Assembly (NCBI RefSeq): GCF_031458255.1
Contig: NZ_JAVDYC010000001.1
Location: 2,861,001-2,925,000 of the forward strand
DNA length: 64,000 nt
Direction of reading: 5' to 3'
From: Catenuloplanes niger
GTDB taxonomy: Bacteria; Actinomycetota; Actinomycetes; Mycobacteriales; Micromonosporaceae
Below are positions 1 through 7,022 of this stretch, in pieces. Position 1 is the stretch's first letter, and each line of letters starts with the position of its first letter. The notes beneath the pieces were generated by a model that had not been told where the DNA came from, searched no databases, and saw only the letters and a program-made list of their open reading frames with translations. Position numbers and translations under genes: made by a program.

Positions 1-159
1 GGCACGCTGATCGACGAGGTCGTGGCCGCGCTGAACGCGGCCATCACCGAACAGCGCGAGGCACTCGGCGGCTCGACGACCGGTCAGGGCGACACCGAGC
101 AGCTCCGCGTCCTGGTCCGCCGCCAGCGCGACTTCCTGGACCGCATCCTCGGCCTCTGA
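1..159 (+). CDS. C-terminal end of an unrecognised protein (5' truncated)
   Basis: The open frame enters from the left edge and ends in TGA at 157-159, giving the last 52 residues of a protein. The tail is rich in Arg, Leu and acidic residues and looks helical (it ends DRILGL). There is no signal, membrane segment or motif that I can assign to a family. A perfect terminator hairpin follows 16 nt after the stop, which supports this being a genuine 3' end of a plus-strand unit. The function is not known from what is visible. Confidence 0.6.
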   Translation, partial: GTLIDEVVAALNAAITEQREALGGSTTGQGDTEQLRVLVRRQRDFLDRILGL

Positions 160-175
160 CCCCGACCACCCATCC

Positions 176-203
176 GCGGCCGCCCCGATTTCGGGGCGGC
201 CGC
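176..203 (+). terminator. Rho-independent terminator after the partial gene
   Basis: A perfect 12-bp stem (GCGGCCGCCCCG) with loop ATTT is followed by TTCTTCG. It lies 16 nt after the stop codon of the partial plus-strand gene. The stem is symmetrical, so it could also act on minus-strand transcripts, but the T-rich side faces the plus strand. Confidence 0.85.
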
Positions 204-311
204 TTCTTCGTCCGGAGACCTCCGCACGTCCCGAAGCACCACGCCATCCGAGGCCCATCTCGCTATCCGAGTCGAACGGAGTCCGAGGAGGCACTGTTCA
301 CGGCGCCGCGG

Positions 312-600
312 AGCCGCGGAGCGTTACGGACCGCAGGGCGCCGCAGACCCGCACGGCGCCACAGACCCGCACCGCGCACGGACCGCACCGCGCCGCGGAC
401 CCGCACGACGCCACAGACCCGCACGACGCCACAGACCCGCACGGCGCCACGGACCGCACCGCGCCGCGGACCCGCACGGCGCCACGGACCGCACCGCGCC
501 GCGGACCCGCACGGCGCCGCAGACCCGGGAAGTGCCGCGGACCCGGAAAGTGCCGCCGACCCGGAAAGTGCCGCGGAGCCGGAAAATGCTGCGGAGCTGG
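312..600. repeat. Degenerate GC-rich tandem array (copy A of composite element)
   Basis: Irregular repeats of roughly 17-19 bp built on ACCCGCAC-GGCGCCAC and ACCGCACCGCGCC, shifting near 520 to units like ACCCGGAAAGTGCCGCCG. Long open frames run through it on several frames only because repeats of this composition lack stops; their translations are low-complexity Ala/Arg/Gly and are not credible proteins. The array lies between the terminator at 176-203 and the conserved core at 632-698. It is non-coding as far as I can see. Confidence 0.7.
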
Positions 601-631
601 GAAGTGCCGCAGCGGCGACCGCGGGACCGGC

Positions 632-698
632 AGGGAGGCCGGCCAACGGCCGACCGGTGCCCGCGGGAGCACCGCGAAGCGACCACGCCGGAAGCGGG
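632..698 (+). repeat. Interspersed intergenic repeat core, copy A
   Basis: This is one of three copies in the window. It has an AGGGAGG box, then 11-12 variable bases, then CGACCGGTGCCCGCGGGAGCA (first 20 bases begin at 651), a variable stretch, and CGCCGGAAGCGGG ending at 698. The 21-bp left block is identical in all three copies and the right block nearly so, with no indels between them. It sits between a plus-strand gene end and the minus-strand LysM gene end at 751. The left and right blocks share complementary CCGG and CCCGC/GCGGG, so a hairpin is possible. Confidence 0.75.
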
Positions 699-750
699 AA
701 CAGCGGGTAAGGGTTTTCAGGCCGTTGGGTCCGGGTTTGCGGTGGTGTCG

Positions 751-2082
751 TCAGTGGCGTGGGCGGCGGCGGTCGCGGAGGCCGAGGAGCGCGCCGACCT
801 GGGCGCCGACCACCGCGGCCGCGGCCAGGACCGCGGAGACCGCGAGGGGCAGTGGGCCGCGGTCGTTGCCGTCCAGGCCCTTGGCGCCGTTGAGGCCGCC
901 GAGCGGGTCCTCGCCGTGGTGTGCCGGTGGTGGGGCCGGTGTGGCGTGGCCACCGGGCGCGGCGGCGCCGGGCGCGGGCGCGGTGGTGCTCGGTCCGGGC
1001 GCCGGCGTCCCGGGCGTGGTGCTGCCGGGCGTGGTGCTGCCGGGCGCGGCCGGTTCGGGTGCGGGCCGCTCGGGTGCGGGCTTCTCGGGGGCCGGTTTGT
1101 CGGGCGCGGGCGTCCCGGGGGTGGCAGTGCCGCCGGGGGCGGTGACCGGCGGTGGGGCGTCGACCAGGCCGGTCGCGTGCTCGCGTACGCCACGGTCGCG
1201 GGCGTTCTCCGGCAGGTGCAGGAAGTCGCCGACCTGGATCCGGTCCGGGTCGGAGATGCCGTTGAGCTGTGCCAGCTCCGGGTAGCGCTCGAAGTCACCG
1301 AGGTAGCGGTCCGCGATCGTGCCCAGGTAGTCGTCCTGTTCGACCCGGTAGACCGGGTCGCCGGGCTGTGCCTCCTTGGCCGGTGCCCGGTAGGACTGGC
1401 CGCCGGCCTCGCCCGCGGTGCTGTTCCCGGTGGCCGCGTGCATCGGGTCGGCACCCGGCGTGCCGCTCCAGGGGCCCTGGTCCCACGCGTTCGGGGCGCT
1501 GAAGCCGGCGCCGACCAGGTCCGGGGTGGCGGGCCGGGCCGGCGCGGCGCCGAACCCGGCGGTGTACGTCGGTGCCGCGCTCTGGTAGCCGACGTGCAGC
1601 GGCGTGTCGCCCGGGATGCCGATGCTCGGCGCCGCCGCGGGTGCGAAGCCGGTGGCCGGCGCGTGCGTGGCGCCGAGGCCGAGCGCGGACGCGGAGGCCG
1701 CGGCGCCGGTGGAGACGATCAGCGTTACGGACGCCAGCAGCGCGGTCGCCATCCGCTGCTGGGTGCGCATGCCGGGCAGGTGCGGCGCCGGCACCCGCAG
1801 GATCATCGCGACCAGCTCGACCAGCACGGACAGCGCGAACGTGAGCCAGCCGAGCCAGCCGACGAGCGCGAGCGCGCGCAGGAAGAGCTGCCCGTCGTCC
1901 GGGCTGGTCAGCGTGTTGATCGCCTGATCGAGCGTGGGCAGCTGGTCCGGGATCGGGTTGCCCGCGACCGCGTAGAGCGCGACCGGCGCGCCGCCCAGCA
2001 GGCCGACGAGCAGCACGAGCCCGGCCAGTCCGGTCGCGATTCGCGCGATCCTCCGCGGTACGGAGATCTGTGTGCTGGTCAT
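751..2082 (-). CDS. LysM-domain membrane protein, last gene of the Tad operon
   Basis: 443 aa. Two N-terminal membrane segments (about residues 15-40 and 70-95) and a third hydrophobic stretch near 110-135 precede an Ala/Gly-rich spacer. A LysM domain follows at about 245-290 (YRVEQDDYLGTIADRYLG ... NGISDPDRIQVGDFLHLP), then a Pro/Thr/Ala-rich wall-spanning linker and a final hydrophobic helix with a basic RDRRRPRH end. LysM domains bind peptidoglycan glycan chains. The gene lies 23 nt downstream of the TadG-like gene, so it probably helps anchor or space the pilus machine at the wall. That role is inferred from position only. Confidence 0.75.
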   Translation of the reverse strand: MTSTQISVPRRIARIATGLAGLVLLVGLLGGAPVALYAVAGNPIPDQLPTLDQAINTLTSPDDGQLFLRALALVGWLGWLTFALSVLVELVAMILRVPAPHLPGMRTQQRMATALLASVTLIVSTGAAASASALGLGATHAPATGFAPAAAPSIGIPGDTPLHVGYQSAAPTYTAGFGAAPARPATPDLVGAGFSAPNAWDQGPWSGTPGADPMHAATGNSTAGEAGGQSYRAPAKEAQPGDPVYRVEQDDYLGTIADRYLGDFERYPELAQLNGISDPDRIQVGDFLHLPENARDRGVREHATGLVDAPPPVTAPGGTATPGTPAPDKPAPEKPAPERPAPEPAAPGSTTPGSTTPGTPAPGPSTTAPAPGAAAPGGHATPAPPPAHHGEDPLGGLNGAKGLDGNDRGPLPLAVSAVLAAAAVVGAQVGALLGLRDRRRPRH

Positions 2083-2105
2083 GCCCCGTCGCCTTCTCTC
2101 GTGGG

Positions 2106-2546
2106 TCAGATGTCCTCGTCGGTCAGGAGTTCCGCGGTGGCGCTGCCGTTGACCGTGACCGTCTCCGGGAAGCCGAAGACCGGCAACATCACCATCTGGT
2201 ACGTCATCTGCACGTCGACCCGCAGACAGCGCGCGGTGTCGGCACAGCCGGCCCCCTGGGTGATCCAGGTGGCGTTGCCCGTCACGCCGGCCCGCCGCAG
2301 GTAGTCGACCGCGGCCGTGGCCGCGGCGCCCATGTCGACCACCTTGAGTCCCTGGCTCATGGCCAGCTCGATGTCGATCTCTTGTCCGCCGGCGCGGGCG
2401 GCCTCCGCGGCCAGGTTGTCCGCGCGCTGCTGGGTGCGCAGCCGGCCGGCCGCGTCGGCGGACAGGCCGATGATGGCGAGGACCGCGAAGAGCGCGATCG
2501 CCAGGAACAGGCTGACCCGGCCACGGTCCCGGTCCGCCCCGGTCAT
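2106..2546 (-). CDS. TadG-like pilus assembly protein
   Basis: 146 aa. The short basic-acidic N-terminus ends in RGRVSLFLAIALFAVLAIIGLSADAAG, a single hydrophobic helix followed by a RTQQRADNLAAEAARAG segment typical of TadE/TadG (Flp pilus minor protein) families. The start ATG overlaps the stop of the preceding gene (ATGA, 2543-2546), so translation is coupled. Position +5 after the predicted cleavage glycine is Phe rather than Glu, unlike its two upstream paralogues. The periplasm/cell-surface part carries two cysteines (C101, C107), possibly a disulphide. It is likely a minor pseudopilin or helicase-like spacer of the pilus; the exact role is unknown. Confidence 0.75.
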   Translation of the reverse strand: MTGADRDRGRVSLFLAIALFAVLAIIGLSADAAGRLRTQQRADNLAAEAARAGGQEIDIELAMSQGLKVVDMGAAATAAVDYLRRAGVTGNATWITQGAGCADTARCLRVDVQMTYQMVMLPVFGFPETVTVNGSATAELLTDEDI

Positions 2547-2986
2547 GACCGGCTCCGGTAGGTGTCCAGGACCGACTCGTACCGCGACTGGATGGTCCGG
2601 TCGCCGGGGACGCCGGGAAAGCCGAGATCCGTGAACGAGACGACGCACGTGACGGTCACGACGACCGAGGCCGGCTGGCCCACCCCGGTGTTGAACGCGA
2701 CCGCCAGCGAGTTCGGCGTGCCGTAGCTGATGACGTTGGTGTTCGTGCAGCGGATGCCCTGGTTGTTCATGGCCTTCTGGGCTGCGGCCCGGGCTGCGGC
2801 GTCGGCCGTGACGACGTCGCGTGAGATGGAGGCGGCGCGGGCCGCGTCGTGTGCGGCGAGGTCGACCGCGTTGGCGGTGGTGGCGGTGCGGCCGACGACG
2901 AACGCGGTCACGATCAGCACGATGAACACCGGCGTGAGGATCGCGACCTCGACGGAGACGGATCCGCGGTCGGCGCGGCGGATCAT
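2543..2986 (-). CDS. TadE-like minor pilin
   Basis: 147 aa. The N-terminus RRADRGSVSVEVAILTPVFIVLIV is a class III (Flp/TadE) signal: Gly at the cleavage point, Glu at +5 (SVSVE), then a hydrophobic helix. The C-terminal domain is extracellular and has two cysteines (C79, C113) likely to be bridged. The 4-nt ATGA overlaps at both ends link it to the TadE-like gene before it and the TadG-like gene after it. TadE proteins are processed by a prepilin peptidase and are needed for pilus assembly; no prepilin peptidase gene lies in the window. Confidence 0.8.
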   Translation of the reverse strand: MIRRADRGSVSVEVAILTPVFIVLIVTAFVVGRTATTANAVDLAAHDAARAASISRDVVTADAAARAAAQKAMNNQGIRCTNTNVISYGTPNSLAVAFNTGVGQPASVVVTVTCVVSFTDLGFPGVPGDRTIQSRYESVLDTYRSRS

Positions 2987-3363
2987 CCGCCACCGCCCGC
3001 GGTGACCCGCTCACGCGGTCCGGTCGCGGTCTGGGTGACCGGGATCGTCCAGCCGGGGATGATGGAGAGCGCGTTGCCGGTGACCACGCAGGTCACGTCG
3101 GTCCCGGTCTTGGTGACCGTGACCGTGGGCCCGGTCAGCCAGTCACCGGCGGCCCTGATGAACGCGTCGGCCCGCTGTTTGCCCGAGCCGTCCTTCGCCT
3201 GGAACAGGCGCTCGGCGCTGACCGCCTCCTGCGCCGCGGCGAGCGCGGTCGCCCGCGCCATGTAGACCGCGGCGACCTGGATGCCTCCGAAGAGCATGAA
3301 CAGGATCACCGGCATCAGGATGGCGAGCTCGACCGGCGAGGCGCCGCGCTGGGACCGGAGCAT
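2983..3363 (-). CDS. TadE-like minor pilin
   Basis: 126 aa from ATG at 3363: MLRSQRGASPVELAILMPV, with Gly, Glu at +5 (ASPVE) and a hydrophobic helix, the classical TadE start. An in-frame ATG at 3423 would add 20 Arg-rich residues. I prefer 3363 because the 14-bp hairpin at 3371-3402 then lies outside the coding region, GGCGAG precedes this ATG by 5 nt, and no ribosome-binding site precedes 3423. Its stop overlaps the start of the next TadE-like gene (ATGA). One cysteine (in VTCVV) is visible in the surface domain. The choice of start is uncertain; the family call is firm. Confidence 0.75.
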   Translation of the reverse strand: MLRSQRGASPVELAILMPVILFMLFGGIQVAAVYMARATALAAAQEAVSAERLFQAKDGSGKQRADAFIRAAGDWLTGPTVTVTKTGTDVTCVVTGNALSIIPGWTIPVTQTATGPRERVTAGGGG

Positions 3364-3370
3364 GCGGGCT

Positions 3371-3402
3371 CGCCGCGCACGGTCGGCGGACCGTGCGCGG
3401 CG
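3371..3402 (-). terminator. Perfect hairpin between small pilin-like gene and tadE genes
   Basis: The 14-bp stem CGCCGCGCACGGTC pairs with GACCGTGCGCGGCG across loop GGCG. It follows the stop of the small pilin-like gene (3435) by about 33 nt. No T-run follows on the minus strand, so it may be an attenuator, RNA processing point or 3'-end stabiliser rather than a full terminator. This placement would let the upstream small protein be made in excess over the TadE proteins. Confidence 0.6.
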
Positions 3403-3434
3403 AGGGCAGGCGAGCCGCGTCATCGTCGGACGGT

Positions 3435-3650
3435 CTAGTTGGGCACCGCGGGGATGGTGCCGAGGTCCCTGTTCATGTAGGCCTGCACCTCGGCGTAGGC
3501 CCAGATCATGACGCCGACCGCGAGCGCGGCCAGACCGGCGATGATGATCACGGTGGAGACCGGGCTCTCGCCACGGTCCCGCTTCTCGGGGCTGGTCAGG
3601 TCCGCCAGCCGGGTGCGGACGGAGACGTATGCGGTGAGGAGTAAGGCCAT
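3435..3650 (-). CDS. Small Tad-locus membrane protein, candidate pilin
   Basis: 71 aa, with GGGAGG 6 nt before the ATG. The sequence KRDRGESPVSTVIIIAGLAALAVGVMIWAYAEV has the same RG-[x]-SPV layout as the neighbouring TadE proteins, followed by one long hydrophobic helix and a short tail. In size and gene position (right after tadC, before tadE) it matches the major Flp pilin slot. The Glu+5 and adjacent Tyr of canonical Flp pilins are missing (the +5 residue is Ser). The 26-residue N-terminal leader is longer than the usual Flp leader. It could be the pilus subunit or a small inner-membrane accessory; sequence alone does not settle it. Confidence 0.6.
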   Translation of the reverse strand: MALLLTAYVSVRTRLADLTSPEKRDRGESPVSTVIIIAGLAALAVGVMIWAYAEVQAYMNRDLGTIPAVPN

Positions 3651-3676
3651 CGTGGGCCTCCCTTCGGGATCGGGTC

Positions 3677-4567
3677 TCAGACCCTGGCCATGAACGGGAA
3701 GAGGACGAAACCGAGCAGGACGAAGACGAGCAGGGCGCCGGGGATGTCGAGGCGACTGGTGACACCCTCGGCCCGGGCCAGAGCCTCGGTCCGGATCTGG
3801 TCGCGGAGGGCGTCCGCTCGACTGCGCAGGGTGTCGTGCACCTGCGCACCCTCGGTTCCGGAGGACTGCATGATCGCGCCGACGTCACCCAGTTCGGGTA
3901 CGCCGATGCGCTCGGACAGCTCACGCAGCTCCTCCCAGGGGGAACGCATCTGCAGCTGGGCGATGTGCAGCGCTTCCCGGATGCGGTCGAACACCCAGCC
4001 GTCGCAGATGTCGGCGGCCTGTTCGAGGGACTGGACCGGGCCGTGCGCCGCCGAGATCTGCAGCGCGACCAGGTCCAGGTAGGTGCAGACGGCACGCCGG
4101 AACTCGCGGCGCGCCCGCTCCGCCTTGGCGAGCACGTCACGGTGCGCGGTCCAGGCCGCGGCGGCCGCGAGCAGCAGGCTGGCGAAGACCGGCACCGCGA
4201 ACGGCGGCCGGACACCGCCCGCCGACATGATCATGACGGACAGGATCGGCGCGACCAGGCCGACCAGCGCGGAGAGCAGGATGGAGAGCGCGTACTGCTC
4301 CGGCGTGCGGCCGAGCAGATCCAGTTCCTGCTCCGGCGGGCGCAGCCAGCGGGCCAGACCGCCCAGCCAGTCGAGCCTCCGGCGGCGCCGGAACTCCCGG
4401 CCCGGCAGCCTCCGGTCCTGGTGCAGGCGGCGCAGCGCGGGCGCGAGCGCGGGAGTGGCCGGCAGCAGCTCGCGGACGACGAGGAACACGCCGGCGCCCA
4501 CGGCGGCGCCACCGCCGACCGCCATCGCCAGGTCGGTGTTGAGCAGCAGGCCGAACGGGGCGTTCAC
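3677..4567 (-). CDS. tadC: TadC-like inner-membrane platform protein (type II secretion F family)
   Basis: 296 aa from GTG at 4567, which overlaps the tadB stop by 4 nt (GTGA). It has an N-terminal helix (DLAMAVGGGAAVGAGVFLVV), two central helices near residues 98-150, a T2SS-F cytoplasmic helical domain (REFRRAVCTYLDLVALQISAAHG ... GWVFDRIREAL), and two C-terminal helices ending LFPFMARV. TadB and TadC form the membrane platform on which the TadA ATPase drives pilin extraction. The order tadA-tadB-tadC with coupled starts is standard for Tad loci. Confidence 0.85.
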   Translation of the reverse strand: MNAPFGLLLNTDLAMAVGGGAAVGAGVFLVVRELLPATPALAPALRRLHQDRRLPGREFRRRRRLDWLGGLARWLRPPEQELDLLGRTPEQYALSILLSALVGLVAPILSVMIMSAGGVRPPFAVPVFASLLLAAAAAWTAHRDVLAKAERARREFRRAVCTYLDLVALQISAAHGPVQSLEQAADICDGWVFDRIREALHIAQLQMRSPWEELRELSERIGVPELGDVGAIMQSSGTEGAQVHDTLRSRADALRDQIRTEALARAEGVTSRLDIPGALLVFVLLGFVLFPFMARV

Positions 4568-5469
4568 CGGGCCTCCTCGATCTGCGGCGAGTGCAGGAAG
4601 CGCGGCACCGGCGGCGGCGTGCTCATCCCGCGCACCCACGCCAGCAGCCCGACGAACATCGCGCCGAGTGCGGCCATCACGATCTGCCCGAGCGGCGAAC
4701 CGTACGGTCGCATGTAGCTGGGGTTGAACAGGCCCAGCAGCAGCACCAGCAGCGTGACGACGGTGAGGAACCGGACCGCGAACCGCGGCTGGGTACGCTT
4801 CGCCTCCACCTCGCGGCGGGTCGCCACGTCCGCGGCGGCGCCGGCCGCGATCGAGGCCAGCACGTCGCTCAGCCGCTCGCCGCGGTCCGTCAGGTGCAGG
4901 ATCAGCGCGGCCACGACCTGGTCCGCGACCGGGTCGCCCATCTCGTCCGCGAACTGCAGCAACGCGTCCCGCGGGCTCTCGCCGGCCCGGAGCCGGGAGG
5001 CGAGCGTCCGCACCTCCGTGTTGATCGTCTCGGGGGCGGTCGCGGCGGTGCTGACGATCGCCTGCTGGAGGCCCTGGCCGATGTTGGAGACGTCCTTCAG
5101 CCGCCGCGTCCACTCGCCGAGCGCCTCGACGCGCGCGATGCTGCGCTGCTCCGCCCGGCCCACGGTGAACAGCCACGGCGCGCCCGGGATCGCGATGCCG
5201 ACCAGCACACCGATCACCGGCAGGCCGGTGAGCAGCCAGGCGAGCGCGGCACCGGCGAACGCGGCGACGATCACCGCGTGGTGCCGCCGGCGGCCGGCCG
5301 CGCTGGGATCGGCGCCGTTCCAGAGCCGCCGCGCCCGCACCATCAGACGCGACTCGGGGCCGGCCGGGCCGGGGCGGCCGAGCAGCGCCACACCGGCCAG
5401 GATCAGGCCGCCGACGATCGCGGCCCCGGCCAGCGCCGCGATCAGCGAGAGGTTCACGGCCGGGTTCAT
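4564..5469 (-). CDS. tadB: TadB-like inner-membrane platform protein (type II secretion F family)
   Basis: 301 aa. ATG at 5469 overlaps the tadA stop (ATGA). A hydrophobic N-terminal helix (residues 6-30), a pair of helices at about 65-105, the T2SS-F domain (LGEWTRRLKDVSNIGQGLQQAIVSTA ... ADQVVAALILHLTDRGERLSDVL) and two C-terminal helices (FLTVVTLLVLLLGL; GQIVMAALGAMFVGLLAWV) give the usual TadB topology. It works with TadC as the platform of the pilus motor. Length is normal for the family. Confidence 0.85.
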   Translation of the reverse strand: MNPAVNLSLIAALAGAAIVGGLILAGVALLGRPGPAGPESRLMVRARRLWNGADPSAAGRRRHHAVIVAAFAGAALAWLLTGLPVIGVLVGIAIPGAPWLFTVGRAEQRSIARVEALGEWTRRLKDVSNIGQGLQQAIVSTAATAPETINTEVRTLASRLRAGESPRDALLQFADEMGDPVADQVVAALILHLTDRGERLSDVLASIAAGAAADVATRREVEAKRTQPRFAVRFLTVVTLLVLLLGLFNPSYMRPYGSPLGQIVMAALGAMFVGLLAWVRGMSTPPPVPRFLHSPQIEEAR

Positions 5470-7022
5470 GCGACCGGCCTCAGCAGGCTGACCCGGGGCC
5501 GGCGCCAGGCACCGGTCCGCGCGTCGATGTAGCGGCTGAGCAGACGCGGGTCGTAGCCGATGCGCAGCAGCTGGTCGCGGACCCGCTCGGGCAGGTGCAT
5601 CGGGATCGCGCGGCCGTCCCGGCCCGGGCCGAAGACCGTGGTGGTGGACAGCCGGCCGCCCTCGCCCATGCCGATGACCTCTTCGACGTGCGAGACGAAC
5701 CGGTGCTTGCGGCCGCCGATCGCGGTCTCGTCCTCGACCGTGACGTAGACGATCAGGTCGAGCGCGTTGCCGGCCATCCGGCGGGCCATCTCGACCGTCA
5801 TCTCGCGGCCGTGCGAGAGCGCCAGCTCGATGATGCGTTCCAGCACACCGCTCGACGTACGCGCGTGGATCGTGCACATCGAGCCGCGGCTCGTGGTCAT
5901 CGCCTGCAGCATCGGGACGATCTCCCGGGACCGGACCTCGCCGACGATGATCCGCAGCACGCCCATCCGCAGCGACAACGGGATCAGGTCCGCGATCGTC
6001 ACCTCACCGGCCGGGCGGCCGTCCGGACCGCGCTCGCCGTGCCCCTCGCGGGACTCGAAACTCATCACGGCCCGGTGGTAGCCGTTCTCGTCCCGGGCGG
6101 GCAGCAGCTCGCGGCTCTCCTCCAGCAGCACGAACGGCTCGTCCGGCGCGATCTCCCGCATCAGCGCGCGGATCACCGTGGTCTTACCGGCACCGGCCAG
6201 GCCCGCGACCATGATGTTCAGGCCGGCGTGCATGGAGGCGCGGAGGAAGTCGCGCAGCAGCGGGTCGAGCATCTCGTCCAGGTCGGCGCGACCGCCGGCG
6301 ATGTCGTCCAGCGTCACGTCCAGCGTGTTGTGCCGCCGGATCACCGCGTACGGGCGGCGGCTGACCAGATAGACCGCGGCGAGCCGGCTGCCGTCCGGCA
6401 GTTGCAGATCCAGCGTGGGCTTGGAGGTGGACAGCGACCGCTCGGTGGCACCGGCCCGGCGCGCGGCGGCCTGGATCGTCTCGATCATTTCCTCGTCGCT
6501 GTCCGCGATCGGCTCGCCCCAGTCCACGCCGCCACCGCGCCGGGTGATCCGCACCCGGTCGCAGCCGAGCACGTGCACCTCCTCGATGGACGGGTCGGTC
6601 AGCAGCCGCTGGAGCCGGCCCAGGCCGACCATCTCCGCGGTGACCAGGTCGAGCAGTACCCGTTCGTCGGCCGCGGAGATCGGCGTGCCGGTGCGGCGCT
6701 GGCCGTCCGCGTACTCGGCGACGATCCCGACCGCGAGCCGGTCACGCTCGCGCCGCTCCTCCTCGGGCGTGAGGTGCTGGCCGCGCTCCAGGACCGTGAT
6801 CCGCTCGCTCAGCCGCCGGCGCAGCTCCTTGACCACGGACCAGTCCCGGCGCGGCGCGCCGGTCGGGGCCGGGGAAACCGGTGGCGCCATGGCACCACCG
6901 GCCGGCTGCGGCGCGATGTTGAACGCCTGCGCGGGGAAGGCCGGGTGGCCGCCGTTGGCCGGCGGGTGTCCGTTGGCCGGCGGCACCGGCCGGGGGTCCT
7001 GGGAGAGTGGCTCAAACCGCAC
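5466..7022 (-). CDS. tadA: TadA/CpaF-type pilus assembly ATPase
   Basis: 518 aa. A Pro/Gly-rich N-terminal extension of about 60 residues precedes the conserved helical domain and the type II/IV secretion ATPase core. Walker A is GLAGAGKTT (Lys280); the Asp box (EESREL), Walker B-like RIIVGEVRSREIVPML and His box (CTIHARTSSG) are all present. It hydrolyses ATP in the cytoplasm to power assembly of the Tad pilus through TadB/TadC. The start overlaps the end of tadZ by 11 bp. All catalytic boxes are intact, so the locus should have a working motor. Confidence 0.92.
   Translation of the reverse strand: MRFEPLSQDPRPVPPANGHPPANGGHPAFPAQAFNIAPQPAGGAMAPPVSPAPTGAPRRDWSVVKELRRRLSERITVLERGQHLTPEEERRERDRLAVGIVAEYADGQRRTGTPISAADERVLLDLVTAEMVGLGRLQRLLTDPSIEEVHVLGCDRVRITRRGGGVDWGEPIADSDEEMIETIQAAARRAGATERSLSTSKPTLDLQLPDGSRLAAVYLVSRRPYAVIRRHNTLDVTLDDIAGGRADLDEMLDPLLRDFLRASMHAGLNIMVAGLAGAGKTTVIRALMREIAPDEPFVLLEESRELLPARDENGYHRAVMSFESREGHGERGPDGRPAGEVTIADLIPLSLRMGVLRIIVGEVRSREIVPMLQAMTTSRGSMCTIHARTSSGVLERIIELALSHGREMTVEMARRMAGNALDLIVYVTVEDETAIGGRKHRFVSHVEEVIGMGEGGRLSTTTVFGPGRDGRAIPMHLPERVRDQLLRIGYDPRLLSRYIDARTGAWRRPRVSLLRPVA

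Noticed and set aside
532-2304. A 590-codon plus-strand open frame
   Set aside because: It runs through the repeat array and antisense to the LysM protein gene; its composition is low complexity and no domain is visible.
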